Source: CAZNAQ01 sp964585585 (GTDB taxonomy: Bacteria > Patescibacteriota > Patescibacteriia > Patescibacteriales > JAGXOH01). Taken from it: a DNA stretch of 5,290 bases. The notes below the pieces were generated by a model. That model saw only the letters and a program-made list of their open reading frames with translations. It ran no database searches and had not been told where the DNA came from. Position 1 is the first letter of the stretch. Every line of letters starts with the position of its first letter. The stretch is from contig CAZPEL010000048.1 in the NCBI GenBank assembly GCA_964585585.1, positions 1 to 5,290 on the forward strand, written 5' to 3'. Positions 1 to 5,264 of the stretch are shown here, piece by piece. The translations under genes were made by a program, and so were the position numbers.

Positions 1-16
1 GAATTTGTAATAAGGG

Positions 17-45
17 TTGACAAAAATCATTTTTGGGTATATATT
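17..45 (+). promoter_or_regulatory. Sigma70-type promoter of the DUF5320 gene
   Basis: A perfect -35 box TTGACA (17-22) is followed after exactly 17 bases by TATATT (40-45), which matches the -10 consensus at five of six positions. Transcription would start near 52, giving a leader of about 60 nt before the ATG at 115. The alternative -10 TATATA at 38-43 leaves a 15-base spacer and is less likely. The operator-like palindrome at 21-35 overlaps the end of the -35 box and fills much of the spacer, so the promoter is probably regulated. Confidence 0.8.
21..35. promoter_or_regulatory. Candidate operator palindrome CAAAAAT-c-ATTTTTG
   Basis: Bases 21-27 (CAAAAAT) and 29-35 (ATTTTTG) are exact reverse complements around one central base. 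The site covers the last two bases of the -35 box and most of the promoter spacer, which is where a repressor would block RNA polymerase. A third CAAAAAT half-site lies at 71-77. The palindrome is upstream of the predicted transcription start, so it acts as DNA, not RNA. The protein that binds it is unknown; the DUF134 HTH protein encoded at 467-781 is the nearest candidate (inference). Confidence 0.5.
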
Positions 46-77
46 TATAAATACATTAAGAATAATTACCCAAAAAT
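29..77. repeat. 11-bp inverted repeat flanking the -10 box and start site
   Basis: Bases 29-39 (ATTTTTGGGTA) and 67-77 (TACCCAAAAAT) are perfect inverted copies separated by 27 bases. The arm centres are 38 bp apart, about 3.6 helical turns. The left arm ends just before the -10 box and shares 29-35 with the palindrome at 21-35. The right arm lies in the untranslated leader. Because the left arm is upstream of the predicted transcript start, the pair cannot fold as an RNA hairpin in the main transcript. Two protein-binding sites are the better reading. Confidence 0.6.
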
Positions 78-97
78 ATGAAGATCATCATAAACAA

Positions 98-109
98 GAA
101 AGGGGGTGA
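98..109 (+). promoter_or_regulatory. Near-full-length Shine-Dalgarno of the DUF5320 gene
   Basis: GAAAGGGGGTGA differs at one base from GAAAGGAGGTGA, the complement of a typical 16S rRNA tail, and the changed base can still form a G-U pair. The purine core at 102-106 is 8 nt from the ATG at 115, an ideal distance. This decides the start: the in-frame GTG at 106-108 lies inside the ribosome binding site and is rejected. No other gene in the window has a site like this. Confidence 0.85.
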
Positions 110-114
110 CTACT

Positions 115-390
115 ATGCCAGGATTTAACGGAACCGGACCTCAGGGTTTTGGCCCGGGCACCGGTAGAGGTTTGGGGCCCTGCGGTGGCGGAGCGGCCAG
201 AGGTTTTCGCGGCAGAGGCCGAGGTGTAGGCCGAAGAGCCGCCGGATGGCCTTCCTTTTTCGGAAGAAGGACTACTCCGGAAGATGAAAAAGCTATGCTG
301 GAAGAGGAAGAACAGGCCCTACAAGAAGAATTACAGCAAGTAAAAAAGGAAAAACAGGCCCTGAAGAATGATCCCGACTCCAAACAATAA
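115..390 (+). CDS. DUF5320-type small Gly/Arg-rich coiled-coil protein
   Basis: The product is 91 residues from the ATG at 115, chosen because a strong Shine-Dalgarno sits 8 nt upstream. The opening MPGFNGTGPQGFGPGTGRG is the signature of DUF5320 proteins, which typically begin MPG-x-x-GTGP. Residues 1-50 are rich in Gly and Arg with one cysteine (C23). Residues 53-84 are a charged Glu/Lys/Gln segment with leucines in a heptad-like pattern, as expected for a coiled coil that could oligomerise. There is no signal peptide or membrane segment, so it is probably cytoplasmic. No biochemical function is established for the family. Such genes often lie beside DUF134 and NifX-like iron-molybdenum cofactor proteins; a DUF134 gene follows here, but no NifX-like gene is visible. 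It has its own promoter and terminator and is the only gene with a strong ribosome binding site, so high or inducible expression is likely. Confidence 0.8.
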   Translation: MPGFNGTGPQGFGPGTGRGLGPCGGGAARGFRGRGRGVGRRAAGWPSFFGRRTTPEDEKAMLEEEEQALQEELQQVKKEKQALKNDPDSKQ

Positions 391-392
391 CC

Positions 393-436
393 AAAAGCGG
401 ATCCGTAATAATTCGGACCCGCTTTTGTTTTACTTT
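393..436 (+). terminator. Rho-independent terminator after the DUF5320 gene
   Basis: Bases 393-405 (AAAAGCGGATCCG) pair with 414-426 (CGGACCCGCTTTT). The stem is 13 positions with a single A-C mismatch (401/418) and an 8-base loop at 406-413. A T-rich run, TTTTGTTTTACTTTTT, covers 423-438. It begins two bases after the DUF5320 stop codon. It separates that gene from the DUF134 gene, whose promoter starts within the T-run. Confidence 0.9.
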
Positions 437-457
437 TTAATAATATATAATTATAAT
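429..457 (+). promoter_or_regulatory. Promoter of the DUF134-led operon
   Basis: A perfect TATAAT lies at 452-457, and TTTACT (429-434, four of six matches to TTGACA) lies 17 bases upstream. Transcription would start around 463-465, only a few bases before the ATG at 467, so the mRNA would be nearly leaderless. A second TATAAT at 446-451 would give a leader of about 9 nt, but its best -35 match is poorly spaced. The region is very AT-rich, so -10-like matches come easily. The strong terminator just upstream makes a promoter here necessary. Confidence 0.55.
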
Positions 458-466
458 AGAAATAAT

Positions 467-781
467 ATGAACCAAGAATTCCGGCGAAGACAACGTTATG
501 GCAGACCTCCACTCCCCAGAAGGATCGATCTGGATATTAAAGCCGATTACTTTAAGCCCCAGGGCATACCTATGAGACATCTGGAAATAGCCAGATTGAG
601 CGAAGAAGAAGTGGAGGCCTTAAGGTTGAAAAACATTGAAGACAAGGATCAAACTCAATGCGCCCAAGCTATGAAGGTCTCACAAAGTACTTTTCAAAGG
701 ATATTGAGCTCCGCTTATAAAAAGATCAGCGAGGCCTTGGTCCAAGGAAAGGCCATAAAAATAATCAGGAAAGATAAATAA
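467..781 (+). CDS. DUF134 helix-turn-helix DNA-binding protein
   Basis: The product is 104 residues. I start it at the ATG at 467, because the upstream in-frame extension to 368 would translate through the terminator hairpin and gives a sequence unlike the family. The DUF134 pattern is clear: basic N-terminus ending in RRI (residues 18-20), YFKPQGIPMRHLE (28-40), then LSEEEVEALRLKNIE (44-58). A sigma-region-4-like helix-turn-helix follows at about 59-88, with SQSTFQRILSSAYKKI (72-87) as recognition helix and extension, and the usual closing EALVQGKAIKI (89-99). The role is inferred to be transcriptional regulation; no ligand is known. Many relatives, as I recall them, carry cysteines after the RR motif; this one has IDLD there and only one cysteine, C65. 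No Shine-Dalgarno precedes it. It heads the operon and follows a DUF5320 gene, a common pairing, so it may control that gene, itself, or both. Confidence 0.85.
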   Translation: MNQEFRRRQRYGRPPLPRRIDLDIKADYFKPQGIPMRHLEIARLSEEEVEALRLKNIEDKDQTQCAQAMKVSQSTFQRILSSAYKKISEALVQGKAIKIIRKDK

Positions 782-799
782 AATATTAATTTAAAACAT

Positions 800-2284
800 A
801 TGCTTCACACAAAGAGGGTTTTTCAATTTGCCTTAATTCTTTTTTTGTTTTTCTCTCCGGCACTTCCGGTATTAGCCCAGGAACAAGAAAACAGCGATAA
901 CGGACCTAAGGTGTGTGCCACTTATTTCACCGGGATCGGTTGCCCGCATTGCGCCCAGACCGATCCGTTGGTCCTGGGGGAATTACCTAACCGCTATTCC
1001 GATCTCATTTTAATAGAATATGAGATCTATCAAAATCGAAACAACGGCGCCTTGTTGAATCAATACCACTCTAATTATGGAATGAGTTACGGCATTCCCG
1101 GCATGATCTTTGATAGTAATTCCATTTATACCGGAGACAGAAGTATTTTAAACCAAGTGGAGAACAAGATCCGGCAGGCCTCTTCCAATCCTTGCCCTTT
1201 ACCCAATGGTAAAACCACCTCCTTTAAAGACCTGGATTGGAACTCCCTGCCCCAAACTCCCAAAATATGGGCTTCTAACCGAATCCTGAGCCAATGCGAT
1301 TGCGCCCCTTCCCAACAAAAAGTAGATAATGAAACATTAAAAAAATTGTTGACTGTTTCTGCAGAGAACATTCCTTCCATTGTTAAAAAAACCGATTTTC
1401 AAGCCATAACCGCCAAGCCCTCTCCTTTGTCCGGGGGGTCCATAGAATTTGAGCACGCAGTAAAGTTGAATGGCTGGATACTGCAATGGAACGGCCCCGG
1501 TTTGGAACAGGCCGCTTCCGGAGACGACCAAAACGGCACTTCCGGAGCCGATACTTCCGCTAATAGCTTCAAATCCACTCCGGCCGCCGCCAATTTCGGC
1601 TGGGGTAAAATATTCGCCTTGGCGGCCGCGGACGCGGTCAATCCCTGTGCTTTGGCCGTCTTGGCCCTGATCCTGACCGCTATATTGACCTATAATCCCA
1701 AAAACAAAAAAAATGTCATCTGGGCCGGCTTGGCCTTTGTAAGCTCGGTGTTTATCATGTATCTGTTTTACGGACTGATAATTATCAAATTCTTCCAATT
1801 GATCCAATCCCTGACCGTGGTCCGATTGTATCTGTATAAAATATTGGGAGTAATAGCCATTATCCTGGGAATCTTGAATATCAAGGATTTCTTTGTCTAT
1901 ACTCCGGGCTCGGCGGGCACGGAAATGCCTCTGTCCCTAAGGCCGAAGTTAAAAAGGATGGTGTCCCGGATAACCTCTCCGGCCGGCGCTTTTGGCATCG
2001 GTATTTTTGTCACCTTGTTTCTTCTACCCTGCACCATCGGACCCTATGTTATCTGTTGCGGGGCCTTGTCATGGGCCGGCTACATCCAGGCCTTGCCCAA
2101 ATTGATAGTCTATAACCTGATCTTTGTCCTTCCTATGCTGGTTATAGTGGGGATAGTTTATGCCGGCCTGAGGAATGTTCAAGATGTTTCGGCCTGGAAA
2201 GAGAAACACATCACTAAATTACACTTAACAGCGGGATTAATAATGCTTCTTCTGGGGGTAGTTATGCTGTTCGGCTGGATATAA
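800..2284 (+). CDS. Secreted thioredoxin-like domain fused to CcdA/DsbD-type membrane thiol transporter
   Basis: The product is 494 residues. Residues 1-27 form a signal peptide (basic start, hydrophobic core, likely cut after LPVLA). Residues 36-128 are a thioredoxin-like domain with active site CPHC (C48, C51) and the expected cis-proline in GIP (P100). A region to about 235, containing a CDC motif (C166, C168), is unassigned. A Ser/Gly/Ala linker (238-265) leads to about six membrane helices (270-296, 306-333, 343-360, 397-420, 432-455, 473-494). The membrane part carries the CcdA/DsbD cysteines, C283 in NPC and C411 in LPC. CcdA-type domains pass electrons from cytoplasmic thioredoxin to extracytoplasmic partners; the fused domain is presumably the acceptor (inference). 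In DsbD the thioredoxin domain is C-terminal, so the order here is reversed. CPHC is typical of the DsbA oxidase, so the direction of thiol exchange is uncertain. It starts 18 nt after the DUF134 gene with no Shine-Dalgarno. Confidence 0.85.
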   Translation: MLHTKRVFQFALILFLFFSPALPVLAQEQENSDNGPKVCATYFTGIGCPHCAQTDPLVLGELPNRYSDLILIEYEIYQNRNNGALLNQYHSNYGMSYGIPGMIFDSNSIYTGDRSILNQVENKIRQASSNPCPLPNGKTTSFKDLDWNSLPQTPKIWASNRILSQCDCAPSQQKVDNETLKKLLTVSAENIPSIVKKTDFQAITAKPSPLSGGSIEFEHAVKLNGWILQWNGPGLEQAASGDDQNGTSGADTSANSFKSTPAAANFGWGKIFALAAADAVNPCALAVLALILTAILTYNPKNKKNVIWAGLAFVSSVFIMYLFYGLIIIKFFQLIQSLTVVRLYLYKILGVIAIILGILNIKDFFVYTPGSAGTEMPLSLRPKLKRMVSRITSPAGAFGIGIFVTLFLLPCTIGPYVICCGALSWAGYIQALPKLIVYNLIFVLPMLVIVGIVYAGLRNVQDVSAWKEKHITKLHLTAGLIMLLLGVVMLFGWI

Positions 2285-2303
2285 TTCTTAAAAATTTCGA
2301 TTT

Positions 2304-3800
2304 ATGTTCAAGTATTCCTTGGAATTAGTGGTTTTTATTTGCGGAGCCGCGGTCATGATACTGGAAATGGTCGGTTCCAGAATGATGGCTCCCTACTTAG
2401 GCACTTCCATAATAGTCTGGACCAGTTTGATCGGGATCATCCTGGGTTTTTTGAGCTTGGGGTATTGGTTGGGAGGAAAACTGGCCGATATCAAACCCAG
2501 CTACCGGATCTTTTCCCTGGTTATTCTTTTGTCCTCCTTGTTTGTCCTCTTGATGATATTTATTCAGGCGCCGATCTTGGAGCTTATTCAATCCCTTTTC
2601 TCCAATATTTATCTGGGAACCGTTTTTTCCGCCCTATTTCTTTTTGCCATCCCCAGTACTTTATTGGGAATAGTTTCTCCTTATGCCGCCAGATTAAAAA
2701 TAAAAAGTCTGGACAGGTCCGGAGAGGCGGTGGGCAGCTTATATGCCTTATCCACTCTGGGAAGTATTGTCGGCACCTTTGCCGCCGGTTTTGTTTTGAT
2801 CCCTTTTATGGGAACCGTAAAAATACTTTATTTCATAAGTATCAGTCTTCTGGTCTCTTCCTTATTGGCCTATTCCGGTCATCTTTTAAAATTCAAAATA
2901 GCGGCTATTGTATCAATATTGATCTTTTCCTTTTTTCCTTACTCCCAATTCGGCAATAAAGTGATAGCGGACATTGACTCCAAATATAGCCGAATCCTTT
3001 TGAAAAAAGATACACATGGAAAAACTCAAGAGCCCATACTTAAACTTTCCATTGACCCTTTTGGAGACCAATCAGCCATGTTTTTGGACGAAAAAAAAAG
3101 AGGAGAATTGGTGTTTAAATATTCCGAATTCTATGATTTAGCCGATTATTTCCGAAAAGACCTGGACCATTCCCTGCTCCTCGGAGGAGCCGCCTATTCC
3201 TACCCCAAACACTATTTAAAAACTTACCCTGACTCCAAATTAGATGTGGTAGAAATAGATCCGGAAATGACCCGGATCGCTAAAAAATATTTTCATTTAC
3301 AGGAAAGCCCTCGATTGAATATCTATCACCAGGACGGCAGAGTCTTTCTGAACAACACCGATCAAAAATACGACGCTATCTTTGTGGATGCCTACAGCTC
3401 CTCACTTTCCGCCCCTTATCAACTTACCACTCAAGAGGCGGTGGCTGAGATGTATGAACATTTGAATGACAACGGAGTGGTCTTGGCCAATGTGATCTCC
3501 TCTATCTCCGGAAAAATGGGTAAATTCCTAAGGGCGGAATACTGGACCTATAAATCCGTGTTTCCCCAAGTTTATTTGTTTCCAGTGGACAACAAGAATC
3601 GCGGAGATATCTTTCAAAACATAGTTATAATGGCCATAAAATCGGACAGAAAACTCGATCTTGACACCTCAAACCCCAAATTCCGAGAGTATTTGGACCA
3701 CTTATGGCAAAAAAGAGTGGAAAAAGACGTGCCGATCATGACCGACGAACATGCCCCGGCGGAGTATTATATTTTAGAAAGATTTGATTATGGACTTTAA
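2304..3800 (+). CDS. Membrane-fused spermidine-synthase-like protein
   Basis: The product is 498 residues. Residues 1-215 hold about six or seven hydrophobic helices, beginning with the characteristic LEMVGSRMMAPYLGTSIIVW (20-39), GYWLGGKLAD (53-62) and SPYAARLK (125-132). Residues 220-498 are a Rossmann-type methyltransferase fold of the spermidine synthase superfamily: LLLGGAAYS (291-299), VEIDP (316-320) for the nucleoside-binding acid, DGR (344-346) and FVDAYSS (360-366). Classical SpeE has an Asp-x-x-Asp pair at this last site for aminopropyl transfer. Here the first Asp (D362) is kept but the second is serine (S365), so true spermidine synthesis is doubtful. The substrate is unknown, and no S-adenosylmethionine decarboxylase or other polyamine gene is nearby. 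It would be an inner-membrane protein with its catalytic domain probably cytoplasmic. It starts 19 nt after the thiol transporter gene without a Shine-Dalgarno, and its end overlaps the next gene by 11 nt. Confidence 0.85.
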   Translation: MFKYSLELVVFICGAAVMILEMVGSRMMAPYLGTSIIVWTSLIGIILGFLSLGYWLGGKLADIKPSYRIFSLVILLSSLFVLLMIFIQAPILELIQSLFSNIYLGTVFSALFLFAIPSTLLGIVSPYAARLKIKSLDRSGEAVGSLYALSTLGSIVGTFAAGFVLIPFMGTVKILYFISISLLVSSLLAYSGHLLKFKIAAIVSILIFSFFPYSQFGNKVIADIDSKYSRILLKKDTHGKTQEPILKLSIDPFGDQSAMFLDEKKRGELVFKYSEFYDLADYFRKDLDHSLLLGGAAYSYPKHYLKTYPDSKLDVVEIDPEMTRIAKKYFHLQESPRLNIYHQDGRVFLNNTDQKYDAIFVDAYSSSLSAPYQLTTQEAVAEMYEHLNDNGVVLANVISSISGKMGKFLRAEYWTYKSVFPQVYLFPVDNKNRGDIFQNIVIMAIKSDRKLDLDTSNPKFREYLDHLWQKRVEKDVPIMTDEHAPAEYYILERFDYGL

Positions 3801-4413
3801 TAATAAAATTATCTTTGCCAGCAACAATCAGGGCAAGATAAAAGAAATGAAGGCCATTCTTAAAGATTCCGGCATAAGCATAATAAGCGCCCCAGAGGCG
3901 GGAGTGACCGAAGAGGCCGAGGAAGACGGCAAAACTTTTTGGGAAAACGCCAAGAAAAAAGCGGACTTTATATCCCGGGAAACCGGGGAATGGGCCGTAG
4001 CTGATGACACCGGCCTGTGTATTGAGGCCCTGGACGGAGCACCCGGTGTCTTTTCCGCCCGCTGGGCCGGAGAAAATAAAAACGACCGGGACTTGATAAA
4101 CCACACTTTAAAAAAAATGGACCGGGTGCCAAAAGACCAAAGAAGGGCTTGGTTTGAAAGCGTGGTGATTTTAATGGATCCGGAGGGAGGATACTGGTCC
4201 TTTGATGGCCGGATCTATGGCCATATAACCCAACAACCCCAAGGTGAAATACGAACCCATCTTCCTTATGATCTGATCTTTGTTCCGGACGGCCATACCT
4301 CTACTTTCGCCCAGATGAATCCAGAGAAAAAAAACGACCTGAGTCATCGGGCCAAGGCCTTTCAAAAGATGAAAGAATTCATAAAAAATAATTTTCACTC
4401 CCATGACCGTTGA
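3790..4413 (+). CDS. rdgB: RdgB/HAM1 non-canonical purine NTP pyrophosphatase
   Basis: The product is 207 residues from the ATG at 3790; a TTG two codons upstream (3784) is possible but unneeded. The family hydrolyses dITP, XTP and ITP to monophosphates plus pyrophosphate, keeping deaminated purines out of DNA and RNA in the cytoplasm. Visible motifs are the N-terminal substrate loop ASNNQGKIKEM (10-20), GKTFWENAKKKA (47-58), the catalytic ADDTGL (71-76), and GAPGVFSARWAG (83-94). The base-contacting C-terminal SHRAKAF (185-191) is preceded by a conserved lysine region. Length is normal for the family (about 190-210). The usual GFGYDPIF segment reads HLPYDLIF (157-164), suggesting a divergent lineage. 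The start lies inside the previous gene (11-nt overlap), implying translational coupling. The name is assigned by family only. Confidence 0.92.
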   Translation: MDFNNKIIFASNNQGKIKEMKAILKDSGISIISAPEAGVTEEAEEDGKTFWENAKKKADFISRETGEWAVADDTGLCIEALDGAPGVFSARWAGENKNDRDLINHTLKKMDRVPKDQRRAWFESVVILMDPEGGYWSFDGRIYGHITQQPQGEIRTHLPYDLIFVPDGHTSTFAQMNPEKKNDLSHRAKAFQKMKEFIKNNFHSHDR

Positions 4414-5194
4414 TATTACCAGTTTTTCCAATCCCAAGATCAAGGATCTGGTCAAATTGCAAACTAAAAAAAGAGAAAGAGATAAAAAGGGCTTAATAGT
4501 GATCGAGGGAAAACAAGAAATAGAATTGGCCTGGCAGAACGGAATCAAAATAAAAGAACTGTTCCAGTGCCCGGAATGGGACAACAAGGGAACATCTATA
4601 AAAAGGGCTAATTTTCCGATATTTCAAGTAAGTAAACAGGTCTTTGCCAAGGCCTCCTATCGAGAGCACCCGGACGGTTTTCTGGCGGTGGCGGTACCGC
4701 CGGCCGATAAAAAACTAAGAAAGATAAAAATGTCGCCGAAACCGCTGTTACTGGTGCTGGAGGGGGTGGAAAAACCGGGAAATCTGGGAGCTATCCTGAG
4801 AACAGCGGATGCCGCCGGAGTGGATGCGGTTATTATAAACCAAGAAAAGACCGACATCTATAACCCTAATGTTATCCGGACCAGCCGGGGAAGCGTTTTT
4901 TCCAAGCAGATAGTAACGGCCTCCCGGGGAGAGACTATCTCCTGGTTACAAGACAATAAAATCCAAACAATAGCCACAGTTGTGGACGCTGAGAAAAACT
5001 ACACTGAAGTTAATTTAAAAAGGGGCAGCGCTCTGGTTATGGGAGAAGAGAGCCAAGGGCTGAGCCGATCCTGGCAAGAACAAGCTGACCAAAAAGTTGT
5101 CATCCCCATGCAAGGACAAGTTAACTCTCTAAATGTTTCCGTAAGCGCCGCTATACTTACTTTTGAAGCGGTCAGGCAAAGGAGCGAAAATTGA
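4403..5194 (+). CDS. SpoU/TrmH-family RNA 2'-O-ribose methyltransferase
   Basis: The product is 263 residues, normal for the RlmB/TsnR-like group. Residues 5-97 are the N-terminal SpoU substrate-binding domain (SNPKIKDLVKL at 9-19, GLIVIEGKQEIELA at 30-43). Residues 114-258 are the knotted SPOUT catalytic domain with all three motifs: motif 1 EGVEKPGNLGAILRTADAAG (120-139, with N127 and the catalytic R133), motif 2 LVMGEESQGLS (211-221), and motif 3 IPMQGQVNSLNVSVSAA (234-250). It uses S-adenosylmethionine to methylate a ribose 2'-OH, most likely in 23S rRNA; the exact target cannot be read from sequence. In motif 2 the common GxEGxGL reads GEESQGL. It overlaps rdgB by 11 nt, has no Shine-Dalgarno and ends the operon. 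Its stop codon lies within the -35 box of the next promoter. Confidence 0.92.
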   Translation: MTVDITSFSNPKIKDLVKLQTKKRERDKKGLIVIEGKQEIELAWQNGIKIKELFQCPEWDNKGTSIKRANFPIFQVSKQVFAKASYREHPDGFLAVAVPPADKKLRKIKMSPKPLLLVLEGVEKPGNLGAILRTADAAGVDAVIINQEKTDIYNPNVIRTSRGSVFSKQIVTASRGETISWLQDNKIQTIATVVDAEKNYTEVNLKRGSALVMGEESQGLSRSWQEQADQKVVIPMQGQVNSLNVSVSAAILTFEAVRQRSEN

Positions 5195-5219
5195 CTTTTG
5201 GCCCGATTTATGATACATT
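5191..5219 (+). promoter_or_regulatory. Promoter upstream of the tRNA gene
   Basis: TTGACT (5191-5196, five of six consensus bases) is followed after 17 bases by TACATT (5214-5219, four of six), and a TG at 5211-5212 supplies an extended -10 element. Transcription would begin near 5226, about 40 nt before the tRNA. The -35 box contains the TGA stop (5192-5194) of the preceding methyltransferase gene, showing how tightly the region is packed. Confidence 0.6.
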
Positions 5220-5229
5220 ATAAACGCAA

Positions 5230-5261
5230 AGGGTTGCCTCAGGGCAATTCTATTTTATTAT
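5230..5261 (+). terminator. Hairpin with T-rich tail, probable operon terminator
   Basis: Bases 5230-5238 (AGGGTTGCC) can pair with 5243-5251 (GGCAATTCT), giving nine base pairs including two G-T wobbles around the loop TCAG. The T-rich run TATTTTATTAT (5251-5261) follows. It would terminate transcripts from the five-gene operon. It is weaker than the terminator at 393-436. It also lies downstream of the promoter at 5191-5219, so it could instead be part of the tRNA precursor leader. Confidence 0.5.
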
Positions 5262-5264
5262 CAA

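Noticed and set aside
106..114. GTG start for the DUF5320 gene three codons upstream of the ATG
   Set aside because: The GTG is part of the Shine-Dalgarno itself, and family members begin at MPG, which matches the ATG at 115.
446..455. 10-bp palindrome TATAATTATA over the -10 region of the DUF134 promoter
   Set aside because: It consists only of A and T in a very AT-rich stretch and is made by two overlapping TATAAT boxes, so it is weak evidence for an operator.
368..466. 33-residue N-terminal extension of the DUF134 protein
   Set aside because: It is encoded by the end of the previous gene, the terminator hairpin and AT-rich promoter DNA, and has no family resemblance.
141..512. Minus-strand open frame opposite the DUF5320 gene
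   Set aside because: It is a mirror of the Gly/Arg-rich coding strand, crosses the terminator, and has no recognisable domain or ribosome binding site.
1337..1807. Minus-strand open frames inside the thiol transporter gene
   Set aside because: The opposite strand encodes a protein with clear domain motifs throughout, and the minus frames show only low-complexity Gly/Ser/Gln sequence.
2339..2959. 206-codon plus-strand frame within the spermidine-synthase-like gene
   Set aside because: It lies entirely inside the membrane-domain coding region in another frame, with biased Phe/Ser/Arg composition and no family motifs.
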